From CAXXOK01 sp964640955 (GTDB lineage Bacteria > Bacillota > Clostridia > Christensenellales > Aristaeellaceae), in the NCBI GenBank assembly GCA_964640955.1, contig CAZXJI010000015.1, positions 1 through 64,000 on the forward strand: DNA of 64,000 nucleotides, read 5' to 3'. The notes beneath the pieces were generated by a model that did no database searches, had not been told where the DNA came from, and worked only from the letters and a program-made list of their open reading frames with translations. Below, piece by piece: positions 8,734 through 16,818 of this stretch; positions within the stretch are counted from its first letter, which is position 1, and each line of letters begins with the position of its first letter. A program made the translations under genes and the position numbers.

Positions 8734-8768
8734 CGCCGGCCTGTCCCCACAGGTCGGCGGCCCTTTTT
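8734..8768 (+). terminator. Rho-independent terminator
   Basis: An 11-base-pair stem (8734-8744 with 8749-8759, one G-T pair), loop CCCC, then GCC and five Ts at 8764-8768. It lies about 205 bases beyond the gntR stop, so it ends either a long gntR 3' untranslated region or a separate short transcript. It also insulates the operon that starts at 8915. Confidence 0.65.
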
Positions 8769-8914
8769 GGGTTACGGCCTCTCGCCCAGGTTTTCGCCGA
8801 GAGCCCTCCAAGCGACCCGGCGCCGCTTCCCGTTCGGACGTGCCCCAGCACGCAGAATAATGTTAAATATGGTCAAATGATAGATTTATCGTACAAAAAT
8901 AGAAAATCAGTTCC

Positions 8915-8944
8915 TTGTTTCGACCCATAATCCAAAAATATAAT
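8915..8944 (+). promoter_or_regulatory. promoter of the first Lpl-type ABC operon
   Basis: TTGTTT (8915-8920), 18-base spacer, perfect TATAAT (8939-8944) in a locally AT-rich stretch directly downstream of a terminator. The leader would be only about 20 bases and includes the double ribosome binding site AAGGAGATAAGGAGGG before the ATG at 8973. Confidence 0.55.
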
Positions 8945-8972
8945 AGAAAAAAGGAGATAAGGAGGGCGGGTT

Positions 8973-9926
8973 ATGGAAAAACGGGAGAACCGCGCCCGGA
9001 AATGGAAGCTTTTCCGAAAGCAGCGCACCCTCCAGATTTTCGTCGGGTGCGGTTTGGCCTATCTGCTGATTTTCAATTACCTGCCTATGGCGGGTATCGT
9101 TGTCGCGTTCAAAAAATACAGCATTCAACAGGGGTTTTCGGGAATCTTCACCAGCCAGTGGGTCGGGTTCAAGTACTTCGTCGAGTTCTTCACCGACTAT
9201 AACTTCGGCAACGTTCTGACCAACACCCTCGCCATCAGCTTTCTGAAACTGATCACGTCGTTTCCCGCGCCGATCCTGCTGGCCGTCATGATCACCGAGG
9301 TTCGCAACCGGTCGTTCAAACGCTTCGTACAGGGCGTCAGCTACCTGCCGCACTTTATCTCGTGGGTGATCGTGGCGGGGCTGATGACGGCCTTCTTTTC
9401 CCAGACGCGCGGGGTGGTCAACCAGGCGCTGATCTCGCTGGGGGTCATCAGCTCAGGCTCGGACATGCTTACCAACCCGAGCGCGTATTACTCGCTCGCG
9501 ACCTGGACGACCATCTGGAAAAGCACCGGCTGGTGGTCCATCATCTTTCTCGCGTCCATCGCGGGGATCGACCCCTCCCTTTTCGAGGCCGCGGAGATCG
9601 ACGGCGCGGGAAGGCTGAAGCGCATCTGGCACATTACGCTTCCCGGCATCCGTTCCACGATTATCGTGGTGCTGATTCTCTCCATCGGGAGCCTGCTGGG
9701 CGGCGGCATGGCCGGGGAGAACTTCGACCAGAGCATGATGCTGGGCAACTCGCTCAACAACAGCCGCTCGGAAATCATCCAGACCTATGCGTTCCGCACC
9801 GGCATGGTGGACCTGCGCTTTAACTATGCCACGGCCATCGACCTGGTGCAGTCGGTCATTTCGCTCATGCTCCTGCTGGGCACCAACGCGCTGAGCCGCA
9901 AAGTGGCCCAGACCAGCCTGTTTTAA
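8973..9926 (+). CDS. ABC transporter permease, LplB/YteP type
   Basis: 317-residue inner-membrane permease of a sugar-type importer (CUT1-like, Lpl/Yte branch). A basic N-terminus leads into about six helices (first near residues 24-46). The ATPase-contact EAA loop is present as FEAAEIDGAGRLKRIWHITL at about 203-222. It starts with strong ribosome binding sites and is followed 13 bases later by its partner permease. Lpl-type permeases in this arrangement usually import plant- or host-derived oligosaccharides under control of the adjacent YesMN pair. No ATPase gene is nearby. Confidence 0.93.
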   Translation: MEKRENRARKWKLFRKQRTLQIFVGCGLAYLLIFNYLPMAGIVVAFKKYSIQQGFSGIFTSQWVGFKYFVEFFTDYNFGNVLTNTLAISFLKLITSFPAPILLAVMITEVRNRSFKRFVQGVSYLPHFISWVIVAGLMTAFFSQTRGVVNQALISLGVISSGSDMLTNPSAYYSLATWTTIWKSTGWWSIIFLASIAGIDPSLFEAAEIDGAGRLKRIWHITLPGIRSTIIVVLILSIGSLLGGGMAGENFDQSMMLGNSLNNSRSEIIQTYAFRTGMVDLRFNYATAIDLVQSVISLMLLLGTNALSRKVAQTSLF

Positions 9927-9939
9927 GGAGGGATGGCCG

Positions 9940-10845
9940 ATGCTCCGCCGTCGAAACTCCATTCGCCGCAGCACGCAGGACGTGGTGCTGGATATCGTCA
10001 ACGTCGTCCTGCTGGCGCTGGTGGCCTTTGTAACGCTGTACCCGTTTTACTACATCCTGATCCTTTCGTTCAACGAGGGCAACGACGCGGTTCGCGGCGG
10101 CATCTACTTCTGGCCGCGCGCGTTCACCCTGGAAAACTACCGGCAGTTTTTCACCGACTCCAAATGGACGGACGCGCTTTGGATTACCGCCGCGCGTACG
10201 GTGGTTGGCACGGGCCTGAGTCTGTTTTTCACCTGCATCGTAGCCTACGGCCTCTCCCACTCGGAGCTTGTCGGCCGGCGCGTGTATTTCAAGATCATGG
10301 TGATCACCATGTACTTTTCCGGCGGGCTGATCCCGTATTACATTCTGCTGAAGGGCCTGGGCCTCCTCAACACCTTCGGCGTGTACGTGATCCCGGGAAT
10401 GCTCAACGTGTTTTTCGTGATGATCGCCAATTCGTTTTTCGCCGATATTCCTCGGGAAATGATGGAGTCCGCCTACATCGACGGCGCGACGGAACTGCAG
10501 ACCTTCCTGAAAATCGTGCTGCCGGTATCGCTGCCGCTGCTGGCGACGATGACGCTGTTTATCGGCGTCGGGCACTGGAACAGCTGGATCGATTCCGCCT
10601 ACTATGTCCGTTCGGACAGCCTGCGCACGCTCAGTTACCGCATGATGGAGGTCGTCAACCAGTCCATGAAGCCCACCACGACCGATGCCACCACCCTGGC
10701 CTACGCCTCCGCCGCGGCGCGCACCACGACCCAGTCCCTGCAGATGGCGGCGATGATCGTGGCGCTGGGGCCGATTATGCTGGTGTATCCGTTTTTGCAG
10801 AAGTACTTCGCTTCCGGCATGATGCTGGGAGCGGTTAAAGGTTGA
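9940..10845 (+). CDS. ABC transporter permease, LplC/YtcP type
   Basis: 301 residues, about six helices (first near 17-40), with the EAA loop around MESAYIDGATELQTFLKIVL and the typical C-terminal KYFASGMMLGAVKG ending of this branch. GGAGGG precedes the ATG. It pairs with the permease at 8973-9926 to form the translocation channel for the binding protein encoded next. Confidence 0.93.
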   Translation: MLRRRNSIRRSTQDVVLDIVNVVLLALVAFVTLYPFYYILILSFNEGNDAVRGGIYFWPRAFTLENYRQFFTDSKWTDALWITAARTVVGTGLSLFFTCIVAYGLSHSELVGRRVYFKIMVITMYFSGGLIPYYILLKGLGLLNTFGVYVIPGMLNVFFVMIANSFFADIPREMMESAYIDGATELQTFLKIVLPVSLPLLATMTLFIGVGHWNSWIDSAYYVRSDSLRTLSYRMMEVVNQSMKPTTTDATTLAYASAAARTTTQSLQMAAMIVALGPIMLVYPFLQKYFASGMMLGAVKG

Positions 10846-10902
10846 ACCCGTGTCCGGTGAAACCCGGACTGGCAATAGCCATATGGAAAAGGAGAGATAC
10901 CC

Positions 10903-12444
10903 ATGAAAAAAAGGTTGCTGGCAACCCTGCTGACCCTCATGCTGGTGGCGACCTGCTGTATCGCGCCGGCCGCCGCGGACGACGACACTACGACGCTGGA
11001 CCTGTTTGTGAACCATACCTGGTGGCCGCTGCCCGACTGGAGCGGTTCGATACCGGAGTATATCACGCAGCAATGCGGCGTCAACCTGAACGTCACCGTG
11101 GCCGCCGACATGCAACAGCTGCCGCTGATGCTCGCGTCCGGAGAACTGCCGGACCTGATCTACTGCGACAATACCGGCAACATGCAGACGCGTCTGGCCA
11201 GCAGTGACTTCTGCTGGGACTGGGAGACGCTGATGGACGAGTATGTGCCCGGCTACACCTTCGACACGGACCGCTCCAAGCTTTACCGTCAGGCGGACGG
11301 CAAGTTTTACACGATCCTCAACAACTACTCCACGCCCGCGGAACTCCAGAAGTATTCCTGCGCGCTGATCGGCGCCACCACGCCGACCGTGCAGCAAAAG
11401 CTTTACGAGGAACTGGGCAGCCCGGTCATCCAGACGACCGACGATTTGATCAATCTGCTGATCGCCGCCAAAAACGCCTACCCGGACCTGATCCCCGCGG
11501 TGATCAACACCAACTGGATCGGCGCCGGCCAGACCTCCAGCATGTTCCTGGATGCGTTCGGCTGCGTTTACAACGGCTTCGGCTACGACGAGGCGACCGA
11601 CAAGGTCATGTATTACATCGAGCAAAACGGGCGGCTCGAGTACTACAAGTTCATCAACCGGCTTTACCGCGAAGGCCTCATCATTCCGGAGAACTTCGCC
11701 TTCAACAACGAGGACGAATCCTACGATTACGCATACAACCTCAAGTGCTTCGCCTACATCAAGGGCGCCAACGCCGAGGAGCTCAACCAGAAATGCGCCA
11801 CCATGGGCGTCGACAGCGACTGGGTGGACCTGCAGACGAACCTCAACTACGGCACGACCTTCAAGAAGTACGACCGTAACGTCGGCTGGTCCGGCCTGTA
11901 CGTGAGCAAGAATTGCAAGGACCCCGAAGCCGCCGCCAAGCTGATCGCGTACCTCTTCAGCGAGGAAGGCATGCTCACCTCCTTCTGGGGCATCGAAGGA
12001 ACGACCTGGCACTGGTCCGAGGACGGCACCTACCCCGTGTTCATCGACGATTATTACAACAACGACTGGCTCAAGGCCAACGGCCTGACCAACTGGGGTC
12101 TGCTGTCCGGCACGTGGGCGGTGGAGCGCCTTTCCAAGTATGATCCCGAGAACGCCAACGCCGCCGACCTCCTGCGCCTCAGCAACGAAATCAAGACCGT
12201 CACCGTCTCCTGCCCGGCCGTCGGGCTGGTAAGCCCGGAGGCCGACAGCGACGAGCAGAACGTCCTCACCAAGCTCAACACCATGGTCACCAACGAAGAG
12301 ACCAAGATCTACCTGGCGGAGAGCGAGGAAGCCTGCGAGGCCGCCTACAACAACATGCTGGATATGGCCAACCAGATCGGCATGGCGGACCTGGACACCT
12401 GGGCCAACGCCACATACCAGAGTGCGAAGGAGATCATGCAATAA
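10903..12444 (+). CDS. extracellular solute-binding protein, Lpl/LipO type
   Basis: 513-residue family 1-type binding protein. The signal peptide spans residues 1-25 with a likely cleavage after PAAA. The cysteines at 18-19 are preceded by VAT and do not form a proper lipobox. The mature part is aromatic-rich near the start (NHTWWPLPDWSG), as in oligosaccharide binders. AAAGGAGAG precedes the ATG. Gene order permease-permease-binding protein-kinase-regulator is the Lpl/Yes layout. The ligand is probably a saccharide but is not identifiable. Confidence 0.9.
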   Translation: MKKRLLATLLTLMLVATCCIAPAAADDDTTTLDLFVNHTWWPLPDWSGSIPEYITQQCGVNLNVTVAADMQQLPLMLASGELPDLIYCDNTGNMQTRLASSDFCWDWETLMDEYVPGYTFDTDRSKLYRQADGKFYTILNNYSTPAELQKYSCALIGATTPTVQQKLYEELGSPVIQTTDDLINLLIAAKNAYPDLIPAVINTNWIGAGQTSSMFLDAFGCVYNGFGYDEATDKVMYYIEQNGRLEYYKFINRLYREGLIIPENFAFNNEDESYDYAYNLKCFAYIKGANAEELNQKCATMGVDSDWVDLQTNLNYGTTFKKYDRNVGWSGLYVSKNCKDPEAAAKLIAYLFSEEGMLTSFWGIEGTTWHWSEDGTYPVFIDDYYNNDWLKANGLTNWGLLSGTWAVERLSKYDPENANAADLLRLSNEIKTVTVSCPAVGLVSPEADSDEQNVLTKLNTMVTNEETKIYLAESEEACEAAYNNMLDMANQIGMADLDTWANATYQSAKEIMQ

Positions 12445-12453
12445 AAAACGAAT

Positions 12454-12496
12454 GCTATAGGCGCGCACCTGCCTTCGGGCCGGGCGCGCCTATAGC
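12454..12496 (+). other. intercistronic stem-loop after the binding-protein gene
   Basis: A perfect 13-base-pair stem (12454-12466 with 12484-12496) encloses a 17-base loop, 10 bases after the stop codon. There is no T-run. It probably protects the upstream mRNA or thins transcription into the regulatory genes. Confidence 0.6.
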
Positions 12497-12524
12497 CGTA
12501 AACGAACGGGGGCCGCACGCTCCG

Positions 12525-14159
12525 ATGCAAAAAGCCAAAAGTCTGCCGGGCCGCATGCTGAAACGATACCTGGCGATCGTGCTGTTTCCCATGCTGGTGA
12601 TCTATACGCTTTCGATCCTGTTCGCCTATCGGCAGATGGTCGACACGGAAAACCAGCGGCAGGGTTTTCAGCTGTCGCTGACCCAGCAGGAACTGATCAG
12701 CGCCCTGGAGGTCGTGGAAACCATCCCGGACACCCTCAGCCAGAACGACCAACTTCTTTCCTATCTGCGTTACGAATACAGCTGGGATTGGGAAGCGGTA
12801 TACGCCTATCTCAAAAACATACGCCCGTCGCTAAGGTATCTGCTGTCGGTCACGCCCGCGGTGGAAACGCTGACCTTTTACGGCGCGGAAAACATGCTGA
12901 ACCTGGGAGGCTACTTTCTGCCCATGAGCCGCCTGCCCGGCGGCGCCGAAACGTTCAGCACGGGGCGCTGGCTGTGGCTGGACGGCACGCTTTCGTATTT
13001 CCGGCCGGTGTGGAACGAATACAGCGGCCGGAAAACGGGCGTGATCCGGTTGGACCTTGCCACGAGCGTGATCGACGTGCTGCGGGAAAGCTACGACGAC
13101 GGCAAACTGTCGCTGGTGGACCCAAGCGGGAAGCTCCTCTACGGCGAGGCGGTCGACCCCACGCTCCGGAAACAGCAGATCGCTTTGGGGCGCGGCGACG
13201 TTACGCTGGTGCTCCAGTACGGGGTGCGGTCTCTCGTGCATCAGCCCATGCAAACGATGATCTATATCGGCGCGCTGCTTTTTCTGCTGCTGATCACGCT
13301 TTCGCTGGTCTATCTGAAGTTTTCCTACACCATCGCCATGCGCCTTTCCAGGCTTGCGGAGCACATTCGCGGGATACGGGACGGCGAATACCTTACCTAC
13401 GACAGCGACCCGGAAAAGGACGAAGTCGGTCTGGTGATCTCCGCCTTCAACGACATGGCGCACCGCACGGACGTGCTGGTCAACGAGGTGCAGCGGGCGG
13501 AGCTCCTGCGCCAGCAGGCGGAATACAACGCCTATCAGGCGCAAATCGAGCCGCACTTCCTGTACGGAACGCTGGACAGCATTCGCATGATGGCGGATGA
13601 GAAAGGCTATACGAAAATCGCCAACACCATCCTCCAGTTCGCCAAGCTGATGCGCTACTCCCTTTCCGACGACGGCGGGGAGATTACGCTGGGCGACGAG
13701 CTCAAACAGGTCAAGCGCTATCTGGCGCTGCAGACGCTGCGTTACGGCCGGCGCATAAGCCACACGGTCACGGTGGAGGACCCGGCGTTGACGGAAATTC
13801 CCTGTCCGCAGTACATTCTGCAGCCGCTGGTTGAAAACTGCCTGATCCACGGGTTGAAGGACTGCCCCGCCGGCGGGAAGATCCGCATCCGCATCGGCCG
13901 CGAAAGCGAGGCGATCCGGGTAGACGTGGCGGATAACGGCGTGGGGGTCACGCCGGAGGAGCTGATCGGCCTCCGGGAAAAGCTGGACGGCAATCGGCAC
14001 GATTGTCCGCCCAAAAGCGACGGGCACTATGCGCTCTATAACATCCATACCCGCCTGCGCATGTATTATGGCGCGGGTTCCGGCGTCCGCATGGCTGTAA
14101 ACGAATGGGGAGGGCTGACCTGCACGCTGTGGATCGTACGAGGGAAGGAATCAACATGA
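12525..14159 (+). CDS. sensor histidine kinase, YesM type
   Basis: 544 residues: TM1 about 14-36, an extracellular sensor region, TM2 about 245-265, a HAMP segment, then a His_kinase domain and HATPase. The phosphoacceptor region reads QIEPHFLYGTLDSI, whereas the YesM norm is QINPHFLYNTL, so two positions around the His are unusual. The N box (LVENCLIHGL) and G box (DNGVGV) are intact. The stop overlaps the start of the response regulator by 4 bases (ATGA). It probably senses the substrate of the adjacent ABC importer at the membrane. Confidence 0.92.
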   Translation: MQKAKSLPGRMLKRYLAIVLFPMLVIYTLSILFAYRQMVDTENQRQGFQLSLTQQELISALEVVETIPDTLSQNDQLLSYLRYEYSWDWEAVYAYLKNIRPSLRYLLSVTPAVETLTFYGAENMLNLGGYFLPMSRLPGGAETFSTGRWLWLDGTLSYFRPVWNEYSGRKTGVIRLDLATSVIDVLRESYDDGKLSLVDPSGKLLYGEAVDPTLRKQQIALGRGDVTLVLQYGVRSLVHQPMQTMIYIGALLFLLLITLSLVYLKFSYTIAMRLSRLAEHIRGIRDGEYLTYDSDPEKDEVGLVISAFNDMAHRTDVLVNEVQRAELLRQQAEYNAYQAQIEPHFLYGTLDSIRMMADEKGYTKIANTILQFAKLMRYSLSDDGGEITLGDELKQVKRYLALQTLRYGRRISHTVTVEDPALTEIPCPQYILQPLVENCLIHGLKDCPAGGKIRIRIGRESEAIRVDVADNGVGVTPEELIGLREKLDGNRHDCPPKSDGHYALYNIHTRLRMYYGAGSGVRMAVNEWGGLTCTLWIVRGKEST

Positions 14160-15106
14160 AACTGCTGGTTGTGGACGACGAAGCGTTGATCTGCAATGGC
14201 ATCTGCAGAATGCTGGCGGGCATGGACTGCGTGGAGGAAATCCGAAGCGCGTTCAGCGGTCTCGAGGCGCTGGAGATCATGCGGGCTTTTTCACCCGACA
14301 TGGTGCTTTCGGATATCCTGATGCCGGGGATGAACGGGCTGGAATTCATCCGCAGGGCGAGCGCCGAATTTCCTTGCGACCACTACTATCTGCTGACCAA
14401 CTACGCGCGCTTCCAGTATGCCCGGGAAGCGATCGAACTGGGCGTGCGCGGTTACCTGCTCAAGCCCGTGGAACGGGAGGAGCTTTACGCCGCCGTCTGC
14501 CAGGCGCAGGAGCGCATCTGCCTGCGCGCGGGCCTGACGGGCGCCACGGAGGACGCCCATCCGGCCGCAACGCGCGTGGAAAAGCTATTGAAGGAGGAAC
14601 CCAGCCAGGCCTACGCGCTCACGAAAGTGATGAACCTCGTGCTCACAAACCCGGCGTCCCGGCCGGACGCCCTCCAATGCGTGCGCGGGCTGCAGCCCGA
14701 CGATGCGGCGGTCAGGACGCTGAAGGCGACGATTCTGCGTATCCCGTGGGAGGGGAAGGGCTCCCGCAGCCTGAACCAGTTGCTTTTAACCCTTTTGCAC
14801 GACCGGAATTTCGACAGCACGCTCACGGACATCGCCGAGAAGGTGCACCTGCACCCCAGCTACGTTTCCACCACCATGACGCGGAGGCTGGGGGTGTCCT
14901 ATTCCCACTTCGTCAACTGCCTGCGCGTAGCGCGGGCGCAGCAGCTGCTTTTGTCCGACGAAAGCATGTCCGTTTCCGACGTTTGCCGGAAATGCGGATT
15001 TGAGAACTCCAATCACTTTTTCTGCGTTTTCAAACAATGGACGGGGCTTACCCCCCGCGAATACCGAACGAAGGAGAATCGGAATGAACGCCAAACCGAC
15101 GCCTGA
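14156..15106 (+). CDS. response regulator with AraC-type DNA-binding domain, YesN type
   Basis: 316 residues. The receiver domain (1-120) has VVDDE, the phosphoacceptor Asp in LSDILMPGMNG (about 54) and LLKPV; the AraC double helix-turn-helix is at about 215-310 (HPSYVSTTMTRRLG and CRKCGFENSNHF). The ATG at 14156 follows GAGGGAAGG and couples to the kinase. It should activate the operon at 8973. The gene overlaps the following GH29-like gene by 23 bases. Confidence 0.92.
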   Translation: MKLLVVDDEALICNGICRMLAGMDCVEEIRSAFSGLEALEIMRAFSPDMVLSDILMPGMNGLEFIRRASAEFPCDHYYLLTNYARFQYAREAIELGVRGYLLKPVEREELYAAVCQAQERICLRAGLTGATEDAHPAATRVEKLLKEEPSQAYALTKVMNLVLTNPASRPDALQCVRGLQPDDAAVRTLKATILRIPWEGKGSRSLNQLLLTLLHDRNFDSTLTDIAEKVHLHPSYVSTTMTRRLGVSYSHFVNCLRVARAQQLLLSDESMSVSDVCRKCGFENSNHFFCVFKQWTGLTPREYRTKENRNERQTDA

Positions 15107-16400
15107 AATGCTCAAGTGGCACGATTACGAACTGGGGCTGTTCTTTCACTACGACATCGAGGTTTTTCAGCCCGGATGGGACTTTCGCAATTCCGAGGCT
15201 CTGCCGCCCGCAAGCGCGTGGAATCCCGTCATGCTGGATACCGACCAGTGGGTGCGCACGGCGGTGGCCGCGGGCGCGCGCTACGCGCTGCTGACGGCCA
15301 AGCACGGGACGGGCTTTTGCCTGTGGCCCACGAAGGTGCATGATTACCACGTGGGCAATGCCGCCGTCCCGCGGGACGTGGTAGGCGAGTTTGTCGCCTC
15401 CTGCCGCAGGTACGGCATCGAGCCGGGACTGTACTACAGCCTGGGCGCGGAATACCTGACCCGGCTGTGCACCGGCGGGGACGGGAAGCTCGACCGGGAG
15501 CGCATGAACGACATGATGCTCCGCCAGGTGGAGGAATTGCTGACCTGGTACGCGCCGATTCGGGAGATCTGGTTCGACGGCGGCGTGCTGCGCCCCGAAA
15601 AGGGCGGACCGGACGTCGTTTCGCTGGTCAACCGCGTCGCGCCGGAGCTGATCTGCTTCGGCGGCTGCCCGGGGCTGCGCAACGTGCTGCGCTGGAGCGG
15701 AAGCGAGCAGGGCGTGGCCGTGCCGGAGTGCTGGTCCGCCGCGCATTACCTGACCGACCCCGAGCGCGACAACGTAACCTGCGATTCTCCCGGCGACCCG
15801 GACGATCCGCTCTGGGCGCCGGTGGAGGTCGATATGCCCGTAAGGGATGTGCTGCGCTCGGACATGGCCGCCTGGATGTATATGGACGGCAAGGAAGCCT
15901 CGACCTACAGCGGGGATTATCTCTTCGCCCGGTACCTGACCAGCGTGGGGCGCAACGCCAACCTCCTCATCGGGTGCCTGCCCAACCAACTGGGCCTTAT
16001 CAGCGAGGATCAGCAAAGGGCTTTCCGGGAACTGGGCGACCGCATCCGCCGGGAGCTGGGTATCCATCTGGCGCAGGCCACCGCGCCCGACGCGGAGGGG
16101 ACGCTTGAAATCCGTTTTCCCCAGCCGGTCGACGTGCGTTTCGCGGAGATCACCGAGGAGATCGCCGACGGGCAGAAGGTGCTGGAGTGGATACTGGAAA
16201 CCCGCTGGCCCGAATACTGGTGCGAAAAGGACGGCGTGGATCGCTGGATACCGCTGGCGCAGGGACAGTCCGTGGGGCATAAGCGGATCGTGCCGCTGGA
16301 GGCCGTACGCGGCTACGCCTTCCGGATCCGCGTGCTGAAATCCAAGCCCGGCGCGAAGCTCGGCGCCTTCCGGCTCTATGGAAAACACGTATACGATTGA
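15084..16400 (+). CDS. GH29-like glycoside hydrolase (alpha-L-fucosidase family, divergent)
   Basis: 438 residues with a GH29-type barrel (about 1-330) and a C-terminal beta-rich part. The nucleophile motif is clear (IREIWFDGG, Asp about 163). Two hallmark substrate motifs differ from true fucosidases: GLFFHYD where GLFIHWG is usual, and AKHGTGFCLW where AKHHDGFCLW is usual. There is no signal peptide, so it acts in the cytosol on imported material. The ATG at 15084 is set by AAGGAGAATCGG. A terminal exo-glycosidase on the sugar carried by the importer is likely; fucose specificity is doubtful. Confidence 0.8.
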   Translation: MNAKPTPEMLKWHDYELGLFFHYDIEVFQPGWDFRNSEALPPASAWNPVMLDTDQWVRTAVAAGARYALLTAKHGTGFCLWPTKVHDYHVGNAAVPRDVVGEFVASCRRYGIEPGLYYSLGAEYLTRLCTGGDGKLDRERMNDMMLRQVEELLTWYAPIREIWFDGGVLRPEKGGPDVVSLVNRVAPELICFGGCPGLRNVLRWSGSEQGVAVPECWSAAHYLTDPERDNVTCDSPGDPDDPLWAPVEVDMPVRDVLRSDMAAWMYMDGKEASTYSGDYLFARYLTSVGRNANLLIGCLPNQLGLISEDQQRAFRELGDRIRRELGIHLAQATAPDAEGTLEIRFPQPVDVRFAEITEEIADGQKVLEWILETRWPEYWCEKDGVDRWIPLAQGQSVGHKRIVPLEAVRGYAFRIRVLKSKPGAKLGAFRLYGKHVYD

Positions 16401-16520
16401 GCGCAGGACCGGCGCGGTATAAGCGCGGGACGGCCGCGACAGCGCGGACGGAAGCGCCGGGTCCCTGTCCGGCCGTTATTTTGTGGAACGATTGAAAACC
16501 GCATATGCCTGCGCAATCCA

Positions 16521-16564
16521 AAGCCGTTGAGCAAGTCTCCGCCCGGAGACTTGCTCAACGGCTT
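16521..16564. other. 20-base-pair perfect stem-loop at the operon end
   Basis: 16521-16540 is exactly complementary to 16545-16564 around a GCCC loop. No T-run follows on either strand, which is odd for such a strong hairpin in a terminator position after the GH29-like gene. It sits about 65 bases before the AT-rich control region of the next operon. Confidence 0.6.
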
Positions 16565-16630
16565 CCCTAACGCAGGAGTGATTACATTCATGTTAAATTA
16601 TGTTAATTTATTACTTTCAGACAATATATA

Positions 16631-16659
16631 GTGACAAATGGTATTAACTATGATATAGT
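16631..16659 (+). promoter_or_regulatory. promoter of the tubulin-like/actin-like operon
   Basis: GTGACA (16631-16636), 17-base spacer, TATAGT (16654-16659): each hexamer is one base from consensus. The stretch 16585-16680 is markedly AT-rich in a GC-rich genome. The start site would fall near 16666, giving a leader of about 150 bases. Confidence 0.6.
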
Positions 16660-16680
16660 CGTATCTGACCATAATACCAT
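16638..16680. promoter_or_regulatory. nested inverted repeats over the promoter, candidate operator
   Basis: ATGGTATTA (16638-16646) is exactly inverted as TAATACCAT (16672-16680), one arm in the promoter spacer and the other just past the start site. Inside lies ACTAT-GAT-ATAGT (16647-16659) on the -10 element. This placement suits a repressor. No regulator gene is adjacent. Confidence 0.45.
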
Positions 16681-16708
16681 CGCGACGACTTACAATCTAG
16701 TTCTCTCC

Positions 16709-16746
16709 AAATGCCTTTCAAGCAAGCGTCAAACGCTCGGGCATTT
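16709..16746 (+). other. leader hairpin upstream of the vWA-like gene
   Basis: AAATGCC (16709-16715) pairs with GGCATTT (16740-16746), with an inner AGCG-TCAAA-CGCT stem (16725-16737). It lies in the untranslated leader about 70 bases before the start codon. It could be an mRNA-stability or control element; it matches no riboswitch I know. Confidence 0.35.
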
Positions 16747-16818
16747 GCTTTCCGCACCAAAATCAACCTGTTCCGGCGGCCCCGGGCCGGTATTCCCCCT
16801 TGTAAGGAGCGATGCATC

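Noticed and set aside
10903..10980. Lipobox in the first Lpl-type binding protein (Cys 18-19)
   Set aside because: The residue before Cys is Thr, and an AAA cleavage site follows; it does not fit the lipobox consensus.
9865..12468. 867-residue minus-strand frame opposite permease and binding-protein genes
   Set aside because: Antisense to genes with clear motifs and signal peptide; its composition is that of a reverse-complement shadow.
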